A stretch of DNA of 12,408 nucleotides from Acidobacteriaceae bacterium (GCA_025462785.1 JAOAPG010000255.1:1-12408); one strand, 5' to 3'. Positions 1-6,219 are shown, counted from the first letter of the stretch. Translations and numbers: made by a program. The notes: a model not told the origin generated them from the letters alone.

Positions 1-514
1 GATAGTGCATGTCCATCATCTTGCGCCAGGTTGCGGCAGGAAGACGGTAGTTGGTTTCACGGTCCCAAGGAATCTGCGTTGCCTGCAAGGGACCGTCGGC
101 CTCGCTGTAAAAAACTGTCCCGCTGAACATGAGGCAAAGTGGAATCTCTCCGTTTTCCAGCGCGTGAAAATATTTCGTTACAGCTACATTGAAATCAAAG
201 GTACAGGGCAACTGCAGATCGACAATCGTTGTATCCGAGAAACTTGCAACCGAGAGGCTCGTGTTCATCCAGAGAAACGAGCGAACGGTGCGCCCCCAGC
301 GCTCAGGCTCCCCGAAGAGATCACTGAGTCCTTCCTGTTCCGTCGAATCATACCTCCGGCGTGCTGGTTCAATTTGGACCTGACAGCGCAAGCTCAAGGA
401 ATGAATCGCCTCGCTCGAGGGCAACTTGGAAATCTTCAGTTTCAGCGCGAGTAAGGGCGCGGCGGCGTGCATCACTGCTTCGGAACCGTCTACCTGGAAA
501 CTCAACTCAGGCAC
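1..514 (-). CDS. DUF6084-family hydrogenase-associated protein (C-terminus cut by window edge)
   Basis: An open frame with no stop runs from a GTG at 512-514 to base 1, giving 171 codons, so the gene continues past the left edge. The GTG lies inside the end of the DUF5947 gene: the string GTGCCTGA contains this start and the upstream TGA, an 8-nt overlap. A purine-rich GAGGTGG lies just upstream. The protein begins (M)PELSFQVDGSEAV. It then has AAAPLLALKLKI, an IHSLSLRCQVQIEP strand, LFGEPERWGRTVRSFLW, VDLQLPCTFDFNVAVTKYFH and IPLCLMFSGTVFY, ending near IPWDRETNYRLP. I recognise this as the DUF6084 pattern from memory. That family is found beside group 1h hydrogenase genes and has no established function that I know of. 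No signal peptide or membrane helix is visible. The beta-rich, soluble-looking sequence and the coupled start suggest an accessory role made in step with DUF5947. Confidence 0.82.
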   Translation of the reverse strand, partial: MPELSFQVDGSEAVMHAAAPLLALKLKISKLPSSEAIHSLSLRCQVQIEPARRRYDSTEQEGLSDLFGEPERWGRTVRSFLWMNTSLSVASFSDTTIVDLQLPCTFDFNVAVTKYFHALENGEIPLCLMFSGTVFYSEADGPLQATQIPWDRETNYRLPAATWRKMMDMHY

Positions 515-1151
515 TCGCCACCTCGTTCAAGCCCCCACGCTTCATTTTCAGTCCATCAAAAAATCCTTTTATGTCCTTCCAAACTTCCGTTCCTCCCGAA
601 AGTCCTCGCCAATTGGCCCGGATCAATCCAACCAGGCGGTAGCACTCATCAATCGGAACCAGAAAATATTCGCGTGTGGACCTAACGCGATTTACCAGCA
701 GCGCCTCAACATCCGGCTCCATCTTCAGTAACGCAGGATTCTGCACTTCAAGATCAGCCCAAGCATCCAAGCTTAGCAGCGATTCAGTTGCGCCTGTGGG
801 ACTTGGATACATCGCGACTACCCGGGCTTTGGCACTATCGTGATAGAAAAAGGCCAAGTTAATGGGGAGCATCAATGCCTCCCATTCCTGGTCTGTGACT
901 TTAAAATCACTCAGCAATCGAGCGCGTCGTGGAATACGCCGATAACGAGCTCCAGTCTCGCTGAAGAGAATCGCACAAGGATCACACGCGCAGAGAACTT
1001 GCCGCTTTGCTATTTCAAGCAGGTGGGAGTGTTCCGGGATTAGTTCCGCGCTGCAGAGTTCGCAACGCTCTGCGTTAGACCGCTGACGCGCAAACTTGCG
1101 CAAGACGGCAAAAGCGCTCTCACGCTCCCCGTTGTTAAGTATGTCGGTCAT
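507..1151 (-). CDS. DUF5947-family hydrogenase-associated protein with a four-Cys metal site
   Basis: A 214-residue soluble protein. It carries a ribbon-like metal-binding motif near the N-terminus: C30-x2-C33, then H41 and H43, then C54, C56-x2-C59. This could hold zinc or an Fe-S cluster; sequence alone cannot decide. Further on are YRRIPRRARLLSDF, VVAMYPSPTGATESLL (about 111-126), EPDVEALLVNR (145-155), VPIDECYRLVGLIR (165-178) and WRGLSGGTEVW (181-191). I match these from memory to DUF5947, a family whose genes sit in group 1h hydrogenase clusters and whose biochemical role is unknown. The ATG at 1151 follows the stop of the 61-residue gene by 10 nt, with a weak GAGG upstream. The end overlaps the GTG start of the DUF6084 gene by 8 nt, so the two are probably translationally coupled. 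The Cys motif suggests metal handling or electron transfer, but that is inference. Confidence 0.85.
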   Translation of the reverse strand: MTDILNNGERESAFAVLRKFARQRSNAERCELCSAELIPEHSHLLEIAKRQVLCACDPCAILFSETGARYRRIPRRARLLSDFKVTDQEWEALMLPINLAFFYHDSAKARVVAMYPSPTGATESLLSLDAWADLEVQNPALLKMEPDVEALLVNRVRSTREYFLVPIDECYRLVGLIRANWRGLSGGTEVWKDIKGFFDGLKMKRGGLNEVASA

Positions 1152-1161
1152 TCACCATGCC

Positions 1162-1347
1162 TCAGGCCGGCGGCATCTCGGGCATTCTGGGGTCAATCGG
1201 TCTTCTCTTGTCGGGATTGATACCTGTGGCGTCCCTGGCGGTTCGTGTTGCTCCTTCTCGCCCTGGCTCCTTGTCATGGCGCACCCACTCTTCTCCGCGG
1301 TGTGTTCCTGGTGTGTGGGATTGCGGCGTAGTGTGTTGCCTTAGCAT
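1162..1347 (-). CDS. 61-residue disordered hydrophilic protein in the hydrogenase operon
   Basis: A short gene between the NifU-like and DUF5947 genes. It starts at ATG 1347, 24 nt after the NifU-like stop. Its Shine-Dalgarno GAGGAGGA (1351-1358) is among the best in the window, which argues strongly that it is translated. It ends 10 nt before DUF5947. The protein is polar and charged, has no Cys, no predicted membrane segment and almost no long hydrophobics. It starts MLRQHTTPQSHTPGTHRGEE. The tail, TGINPDKRRPIDPRMPEMPPA without its first residue, is rich in Pro and Met and looks like a binding peptide. I do not recognise a characterised family. Position and RBS suggest a hydrogenase accessory or tether, possibly a linker docking to a folded partner. 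A chance open frame is the alternative, but the RBS and tight spacing make that unlikely. Confidence 0.68.
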   Translation of the reverse strand: MLRQHTTPQSHTPGTHRGEEWVRHDKEPGREGATRTARDATGINPDKRRPIDPRMPEMPPA

Positions 1348-1350
1348 AGT

Positions 1351-1358
1351 TCCTCCTC
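1351..1358 (-). promoter_or_regulatory. Strong Shine-Dalgarno for the 61-residue gene
   Basis: On the minus strand this reads GAGGAGGA, followed by ACT and the ATG at 1347. It is a near-perfect anti-16S match with a short spacer. It decides in favour of the small gene being real, because nothing else in this gap needs a ribosome site. Confidence 0.7.
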
Positions 1359-1371
1359 GAACAATTGAGAG

Positions 1372-1932
1372 CTACTTCAAGGTGACCAATTGAGCTGGAC
1401 GGGGATGCTCAACTTCCTCTGTCATAATTTGTATGGCGTCGGGAGCCGCCTGATAAATCGCATCTTCGACTTCGCTCTTCAGGGTTGCCGCCGATGAAGA
1501 ATGACAACCGCCACCACTCATACCATGAATCCTCAACCGAATAAGTCCGTCCTCAATACCAAGTAATTCCGCGTCACCACCTTGCGATTGAAGATTCGGA
1601 CGGAGCCTATCCAGCGCACGAAGCACTCGAGTTTCGATGTCATCAGGATGTAAATCATGCAGCAAGAGCAAGCTTGAGATCAGATCATCTTGCGCGAATT
1701 CGTCAATCAAATGCTCGCCTCCAGAATTTTGCGCCACCAACTCAAGCATTTTCTCCAAGCCGACGCCATGAAGTTCCATCACTGATTGCATGAGCTCAAG
1801 GGCGACGGCGTGTATCTTAGGATCTTCCGCTCCCTCGAGTATGCGTACCAATTCTTCAATCCGTTCCGTTCGTGCCTGGAACTCGCGTTTTTCTGGCATC
1901 CGTTGATTCTCCGTCCTCAGTACCTTACTCAT
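1372..1932 (-). CDS. NifU-like (NFU-domain) protein with a degenerate cysteine motif
   Basis: A 186-residue protein in two parts. Residues about 18-95 are helical (RTERIEELVRILEGAED, then ALELMQSVMELHGVGLEKML). Residues about 100-175 form a NifU C-terminal-like domain, with LDRLRPNLQSQGGDAELLGI, then IRLRIHGMSGGGCHSSSAAT, then LKSEVEDAIYQAAPDA. NFU domains normally carry CxxC for a bridging Fe-S cluster. Here only one cysteine, C143, is present in that loop, so the site is degenerate. The first ATG (1932) overlaps the large-subunit stop as ATGAGTAA, which favours coupling. A second ATG at 1899 (residue 12) has a better-spaced GGAG and is a real alternative start. NifU-like genes are known companions of group 1h hydrogenases. 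The likely role is Fe-S supply or assembly for the small subunit, or a structural role if it no longer carries a cluster. Confidence 0.85.
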   Translation of the reverse strand: MSKVLRTENQRMPEKREFQARTERIEELVRILEGAEDPKIHAVALELMQSVMELHGVGLEKMLELVAQNSGGEHLIDEFAQDDLISSLLLLHDLHPDDIETRVLRALDRLRPNLQSQGGDAELLGIEDGLIRLRIHGMSGGGCHSSSAATLKSEVEDAIYQAAPDAIQIMTEEVEHPRPAQLVTLK

Positions 1933-3727
1933 GTCCTGCAACACCGAACGTCGGGGAATGGCGAGTTTCCAGCACCTTGCCATTGCCGAGGTACATGTGA
2001 ACGCCACAGGGCAAGCAAGGATCGAAGCTGCGCACCGTGCGCATGATGTCGATTCCCTTAAACTTGTCCGGCCCATTCTCTTCGAAGATCGGCGTGTTCT
2101 GCACCGCGTCTTCATAAGGACCAGGCGTCCCATAGATATCGCGAGGATTCGCATTCCAAGGCGTTGGCGGATAGGGATGATAGTTCGCAATCTTGCCTTC
2201 GCGAATTATGACGTGATGCGAAAGCACTCCTCGAACTGCCTCGTGGAAACCGCAACTCATAGCTTCCTCGGGGACTGTAAAATCGGCCCAGGTTTTCGAA
2301 CGTCCGGCTCGTAACTCCTCCAGCGCCTTCTCTACAAAATGCAGAGCTGTTGCCGCTGCGTAAGCTTGGAAGTAAGTTCTGGCGCGGTCGCGTTCAATCG
2401 CATTACTCCACTTGGGAATCTTCCACTCGAATTCGGCTTCCGGTAGAAGAGCCGTCTTGGGCAGATTGATTTTCACACTGGTTCCGGTCGCCTTTATGTA
2501 GCCGATATCTACAAGCCCCGACAATGCGGTCGACCAAAGTCTCGCGATTGGTCCGCCGCCCGTGTCGAGCGCGAGGTGATCGCCGGTTCGCTTATCGAGC
2601 CAACGAGGCGACATGACCCAGGTGTAATTCCCTTTAAAGTCGCGCTTTTGCGGGCGAGGAATTGTCGTCTGGTTCCACGGATGTCGGCGGTCAACAGGAT
2701 TTCCAAGCGGATCTGTTTTGACGAACATTTCTGTATCTTGCCAGTCGTCGTAGTAGGAACTGCCAAGTAAAATCCGCATGTTCAGATTAATGTCGACGAG
2801 ATCGTTCGTGACCAGCGTGCCATCGACGATAACGCCCGGAGTTACGAACATCTTTCGTCCCCACTCGGACATGTTTCGATACTTGTAGTCGCAATAAGCC
2901 GGATCGTTGTACGACCCCCAACATCCCAGCAGGACTCGGCGCTGCCCGACTTTTTCGTAGCCCGGAAGCGCCTCATAGAAGAAATCAAAAAGGTCATCGT
3001 GCAGGGGAACGACTTTCTTCATGAACTCCACATACTTCATTAAGCGCACGAGATAATCGGTAAATAGCTGAACGGTTGCGACTGTCCCGACTCCACCGGG
3101 GTACAAAGTAGAAGGGTGAACGTGACGGCCTTCCATGAGGCAGAACATTTCTCGCGTCATTCGGCTCATGGCCAGCGTTTCGCGATAGAACTCGCCGGTG
3201 AACGGATTGAGCGCACGCATAATGTCTGCGATGGTCTTGTACCCATGTTTGTTGGCGTGCGGAGAGGCTTTCTTCTGGGCTTTTTCCCACACTCCCGGAT
3301 TGGTTTCTTTGACCATCTGTTCGCAGAAATCTACGCCGACCAGATTGTCTTGAAAGATGTTGTGGTCGAACATGTATTCGGCGGCTTCGCCAAGATTGAT
3401 GATCCACTCGCCCAACGCGGGCGGTCTCACCCCAAAAGCCATGTTTTGCGCGTAGACCGCGCAAGTGGCATGATTATCACCACAGATCCCGCAGATGCGG
3501 CTGGTGATAAAGTGCGCATCACGCGGATCCTTGCCTTTCATGAAAATGCTGTAGCCGCGAAAAATTGATGAGGTGCTATAGCATTCGGCGACTTCACGGT
3601 TTTCGAAATCGATCTTGGTAAAAATTCCCAGGCTGCCCACGATACGAGTGATCGGGTCCCAATTCATCTCCACTAGGTTCCGTTTCTTAGTCGGAGTGTG
3701 CGGCATTACTTCAGTTGTTGTGCCCAT
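1925..3727 (-). CDS. hhyL: [NiFe]-hydrogenase large (catalytic) subunit, group 1h type
   Basis: A full-length 600-residue catalytic subunit that holds the Ni-Fe centre and splits H2. The N-terminal ligand motif RICGICGDNH is at 77-86 (C79, C82). The C-terminal one, DPCLPCGVH, is at 569-577 (C571, C574). Together they supply the four nickel-binding cysteines. Also seen are ExxRGxLxH (496-504), whose Arg is the conserved residue over the active site, and PTPWNANPRD (about 520-529). A 23-residue tail follows H577. In related enzymes such a tail is removed by an endopeptidase after nickel insertion; no such protease is in the window. ATG 3727 has AAGGA about 9 nt upstream and lies 18 nt after the small-subunit stop. 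The 1h assignment comes from the overall sequence, the small-subunit features and the DUF5947/DUF6084/NifU-like neighbours. The related group 1l is the main alternative. No export signal is present. Confidence 0.95.
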   Translation of the reverse strand: MGTTTEVMPHTPTKKRNLVEMNWDPITRIVGSLGIFTKIDFENREVAECYSTSSIFRGYSIFMKGKDPRDAHFITSRICGICGDNHATCAVYAQNMAFGVRPPALGEWIINLGEAAEYMFDHNIFQDNLVGVDFCEQMVKETNPGVWEKAQKKASPHANKHGYKTIADIMRALNPFTGEFYRETLAMSRMTREMFCLMEGRHVHPSTLYPGGVGTVATVQLFTDYLVRLMKYVEFMKKVVPLHDDLFDFFYEALPGYEKVGQRRVLLGCWGSYNDPAYCDYKYRNMSEWGRKMFVTPGVIVDGTLVTNDLVDINLNMRILLGSSYYDDWQDTEMFVKTDPLGNPVDRRHPWNQTTIPRPQKRDFKGNYTWVMSPRWLDKRTGDHLALDTGGGPIARLWSTALSGLVDIGYIKATGTSVKINLPKTALLPEAEFEWKIPKWSNAIERDRARTYFQAYAAATALHFVEKALEELRAGRSKTWADFTVPEEAMSCGFHEAVRGVLSHHVIIREGKIANYHPYPPTPWNANPRDIYGTPGPYEDAVQNTPIFEENGPDKFKGIDIMRTVRSFDPCLPCGVHMYLGNGKVLETRHSPTFGVAGHE

Positions 3728-3745
3728 TGCAATTTATCCTTTCCT

Positions 3746-4807
3746 TTAGTGGGCTTGCGGCCGATAACCAGTGGTTAGGGTTGAGCCGGGATGCCGCCAT
3801 TTGGGCTCTTTGTTAACGGTAGAATTCGTGAGGCTGCGCAGAGTGCGAATGAGCTTGCCGTATTTTCCAATAGCAAAGGTCGACAACCTCGCTCCCGGCG
3901 GCTCATCCATGAAAGGCATGAACTTGTCTGGGAAGCCGGGCATGGTACAGCCGATGCAGATGCCGCCGACATTCGGACATCCTCCGATACCGCGCATCCA
4001 GCCGCGCTTGGGCACGTTGCAGTTCACCACCGGCCCCCAGCAGCCCACTTTTACCAGACATTTAGGCGAGCCATATTCCAAAGCAAAATCGCCTTGCTCG
4101 TAATAACCGGCACGGTCGCATCCTTCGTGCACCGTTTTTCCAAATAACCAAGTCGGGCGTAATTGATCATCCAGCGGAATCATTGGTGCCAGTCCCGCGA
4201 CTTGATACAGCAGATACAAAACCGTCTCCATGAAGTTGTCCGGCTGTACCGGGCATCCGGGCACGTTTATGATGGGCAGCCCCGCTTTGGAGCGCCATTT
4301 CCATCCCAGATAATCAGCCAATCCCATGCATCCGGTTGGATTTCCCGCCATTGCATGGATGCCGCCGTATGTGGCGCATGTGCCGGCCCCGATCACCGCT
4401 AACGCTTTTGGCGCCAATCGATCAATCCACTCGCAGGTAGTGATCGGCTGACCAGTTACAGGATTGGTGCCCAAGGCCGCCCAATATCCTTCGCGTTTAA
4501 TCTTTTCGTTGGGGATTGATCCCTCGACGACCAACACAAACGGTTCCAGCTTCCCTTCCTCTGCCTGATAAAAATATTTCATGAAGTCATCGCCCACTTC
4601 AAAGGCGAGCACGGGATTGTGCAAGTAAACTTTTGGCAGCCCCGGAATTGCGCCCAGCAACACGTCTTCTATGCTGGGCTGTTCGGCCGCGGTTACAGAC
4701 ACGGAATCACCATCACAACCAAGCCCCGCTGTGATCCAAAGAATGTGAACTTCCTTGACAGGTGAAGGACGTTGCGCCTTGGAGATCGGAGTTGGATCCG
4801 TCGGCAT
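3746..4807 (-). CDS. hhyS: [NiFe]-hydrogenase small (Fe-S) subunit, group 1h type
   Basis: A 353-residue electron-transfer subunit. Proximal cluster ligands are C31, D34 (in GLGCDGDSV, where most hydrogenases have CxxC), C144 (GAGTCATYGG) and C185 (NVPGCPVQPD). Three Cys plus one Asp is the arrangement in the solved Ralstonia eutropha hydrogenase of this type. Distal ligands are H227, C230, C250 and C256. The medial cluster would use C263, C284 and C287, with C277 as a possible fourth ligand giving 4Fe-4S rather than 3Fe-4S. The N-terminus (MPTDPTPISK) has no twin-arginine signal, and no C-terminal membrane helix is visible. The enzyme is therefore predicted to stay in the cytoplasm or on the inner face of the membrane. 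The ATG at 4807 follows AAGGAGG at 4814-4820. The gene is first of the structural operon and is followed after 18 nt by hhyL. Confidence 0.94.
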   Translation of the reverse strand: MPTDPTPISKAQRPSPVKEVHILWITAGLGCDGDSVSVTAAEQPSIEDVLLGAIPGLPKVYLHNPVLAFEVGDDFMKYFYQAEEGKLEPFVLVVEGSIPNEKIKREGYWAALGTNPVTGQPITTCEWIDRLAPKALAVIGAGTCATYGGIHAMAGNPTGCMGLADYLGWKWRSKAGLPIINVPGCPVQPDNFMETVLYLLYQVAGLAPMIPLDDQLRPTWLFGKTVHEGCDRAGYYEQGDFALEYGSPKCLVKVGCWGPVVNCNVPKRGWMRGIGGCPNVGGICIGCTMPGFPDKFMPFMDEPPGARLSTFAIGKYGKLIRTLRSLTNSTVNKEPKWRHPGSTLTTGYRPQAH

Positions 4808-4831
4808 ATGTGGCCTCCTTAGGTTTTTTCT

Positions 4832-4848
4832 TGCCTCACCATGAGGCA
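4832..4848 (-). repeat. Perfect 7-bp inverted repeat just upstream of the hhyS ribosome site
   Basis: TGCCTCA at 4832-4838 and TGAGGCA at 4842-4848 are separated by 3 bases. On the minus strand an A-run, not a T-run, follows it, so it is not a terminator for this operon. The hairpin sits about 12 nt upstream of AAGGAGG. Its 5' arm on the minus strand (GCCTC) is also complementary to GAGGC in the ribosome site. It could be an operator or a leader RNA hairpin affecting translation. Confidence 0.45.
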
Positions 4849-4853
4849 GCCAT

Positions 4854-4877
4854 TGTTGCGTGTGCGCAACAGCGCAC
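4854..4877 (-). repeat. Two overlapping, mutually exclusive inverted repeats in the hhyS leader
   Basis: TGTTGCG (4854-4860) pairs with CGCAACA (4865-4871) across a 4-base loop. GTGCGC (4862-4867) pairs with GCGCAC (4872-4877) across another 4-base loop. Both are perfect, and they share bases 4862-4871, so only one can form at a time. This is either an overlapping operator or a pair of alternative RNA hairpins. Without a mapped transcript start I cannot say whether it is transcribed. Confidence 0.4.
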
Positions 4878-4925
4878 GCGCGCGAATAGGGCGAGGCGCG
4901 TAATTGCTCTCTGGTAGGAAAATAG

Positions 4926-4938
4926 CAAAATTATTTTG
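4926..4938. repeat. AT-rich palindrome in the hhyS upstream region
   Basis: CAAAAT-T-ATTTTG is a perfect 6-bp inverted repeat around a single central base, 119 nt or more upstream of the hhyS start. The size and symmetry suit a dimeric regulator, but AT-rich palindromes of this length also occur by chance. Confidence 0.3.
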
Positions 4939-5145
4939 TGACCTAACTGTAGGAAGCAGAGCTGAATTGAGGAAAGAAGTTGGCCGAAAGCTGCCTGAAC
5001 AAACGATCTTTCAGGAAAGGCAACTGGGGGGTCCGAAAACATGCTCCACCAGACTTACGCTGAAACAAGCCGAGTCTACACCCATAGCAACAGAGGAAAT
5101 CGCATCTTAGCCCCAAAATACATGATCAACTGTAGAAGAAAATTG

Positions 5146-6207
5146 TCAGCAAATTCTGGGAAGCTGCTCACCGAACATTACGTCGAGCACGCGAGTGCCT
5201 CCAATTTCGGTTTTCATGAGCACCATCCCCGAATGTTCCGCAACTATCTCGCCAATGGTCACGGCAGCCGCGCCCAACGGGTGTTCCCGCATTTTATCCA
5301 GCACGTTTTCTGCTGCCTCGGCCGCCACCACAGCAACTAGCTTTCCTTCATTTGCTACGTAAAGGGGATCGAGTCCCAGAATTTCGCACGCTCCTCTGAC
5401 CGTTTCGCGTATAGGAATGGAGTCTTCCCTCAACTTCATGCCTACTCGCGAGCGAGCAGCAATTTCATTCAGTGTGGTCGCCAAACCGCCTCGAGTAGGA
5501 TCACGCAAGCAATGAATATTCTCCGCACCAGCTTGCATCATGGCCTGGACCAATCCATGGAGAGGAGCACAGTCGCTTTCGATAGTTCCTTCAAACTCAA
5601 GATTCTCGCGTTGCGACATGATGGCCATCCCGTGGTCGCCGATGTAACCACTTACGATGATCTTGTCCCCGGGAATGGCACGGTCAGCAGAGACACTGAC
5701 GTTCCCTTCCAAGATTCCAATACCCGTCGTGGTGATAAAAATCTTGTCGCCCTTGCCCCGGTTCACCACTTTGGTATCGCCAGTCACAAACTGCACGCCA
5801 GCCTCTTGTGCCGCATCCCGCATTGACTCAACCACCCGGCGCAAGTCATCAGAGGGCAGGCCTTCTTCCAAGATGAAAGCAGCTGCAAGATAAAGTGGCC
5901 GGGCGCCACTCATGGCAAGATCGTTGACCGTACCATTTACCGCGAGGCGGCCAATGTCGCCCCCGGGAAAGAAAATCGGCGTCACTACGAACGAGTCTGT
6001 TGTGAATGCCAGCTTCGAACCATTTACCTGAAGGACAGCCTGATCGTCCAACTTGTCGAGGATAGGGTTAGCAAATGCTGGCAGAAAAATCTTCTCGATT
6101 AACTCGGCGGTGAGCTTGCCGCCGCTACCGTGCCCTAGCACGATTTGTTTGTGATCAAAAATCGGCAAGGGACATACTCCGAACACTGGAGAGACAGTAT
6201 CGCTCAT
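5146..6207 (-). CDS. hypE: Hydrogenase maturation protein HypE
   Basis: A complete 353-residue HypE of the PurM/AIR synthase-like fold. It uses ATP to dehydrate the carbamoyl group that HypF places on its C-terminal cysteine. The product is the thiocyanate that becomes the cyanide ligands of the active-site iron. The protein ends exactly in PRIC (C353), the diagnostic C-terminus carrying the modified cysteine. The N-terminal GHGSGGKLTAELIEKIFLP (about 25-43) belongs to the nucleotide-binding part. TTDSFVVTPIFFPGGDIG, NGTVNDLAMSGARP and DPTRGGLATTLNEIA are typical of the family. The ATG at 6207 lies 12 nt after the hypD stop. Its upstream sequence is A-rich (AAAAGAAAAAC) with only a weak ribosome site, so translation may depend on reinitiation from hypD. 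It is last of the hypFCDE group and is followed by the 338-bp gap. Confidence 0.96.
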   Translation of the reverse strand: MSDTVSPVFGVCPLPIFDHKQIVLGHGSGGKLTAELIEKIFLPAFANPILDKLDDQAVLQVNGSKLAFTTDSFVVTPIFFPGGDIGRLAVNGTVNDLAMSGARPLYLAAAFILEEGLPSDDLRRVVESMRDAAQEAGVQFVTGDTKVVNRGKGDKIFITTTGIGILEGNVSVSADRAIPGDKIIVSGYIGDHGMAIMSQRENLEFEGTIESDCAPLHGLVQAMMQAGAENIHCLRDPTRGGLATTLNEIAARSRVGMKLREDSIPIRETVRGACEILGLDPLYVANEGKLVAVVAAEAAENVLDKMREHPLGAAAVTIGEIVAEHSGMVLMKTEIGGTRVLDVMFGEQLPRIC

Positions 6208-6219
6208 AATGTTTTTCTT

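Larger units (their letters stand above)
4808..5145 (-). promoter_or_regulatory. 338-bp gap between hypE and hhyS: likely promoter and leader of the structural operon
   Basis: No credible gene is present: the open frames here have no ribosome site or recognisable product. Read on the minus strand it holds an AT-rich stretch (about 4920-4940), a GC-rich CG-repeat stretch (4862-4884), several inverted repeats, and the strong RBS of hhyS (4814-4820). A weak sigma-70-like pair, TTGCTA then AATTAC with a 17-nt spacer, lies near 4903-4931; I would not rely on it. A hairpin CCTGAA/TTCAGG with a 10-nt loop is at 4994-5015 but has no T-run, so hypE has no clear terminator and read-through into hhyS is possible. 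The size of the gap, against 18 nt or less between most other genes of the cluster, argues for separate control of the structural genes. Confidence 0.5.

Noticed and set aside
5..454. 149-residue plus-strand open frame
   Set aside because: It is antisense to the DUF6084 gene, has no recognisable motif, and its opposite strand matches a known family throughout.
1933..2190. The NifU-like frame stays open upstream, giving a 272-residue protein
   Set aside because: The added 86 residues lie inside the large-subunit gene, are Arg/Ser/Met-rich and resemble no domain; ATG 1932 or 1899 fits better.
3116..3568. 150-residue plus-strand open frame
   Set aside because: It lies antisense within the large-subunit gene around the RICGICGDNH coding region; a shadow of strong codon bias.
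4924..4945. Possible sigma-54 promoter (GGTCAC then TTTTGC) upstream of hhyS
   Set aside because: There are 15 bases between the GG and GC elements instead of the required 10.
4994..5015. Hairpin CCTGAA/TTCAGG as a hypE terminator
   Set aside because: The loop is 10 bases, the stem short and no T-run follows on the minus strand.
4945..5135. Repeated octamer AACTGTAG at 4945-4952 and 5128-5135
   Set aside because: Two copies of 8 bp 183 bp apart, not placed symmetrically to any promoter; within chance expectation.
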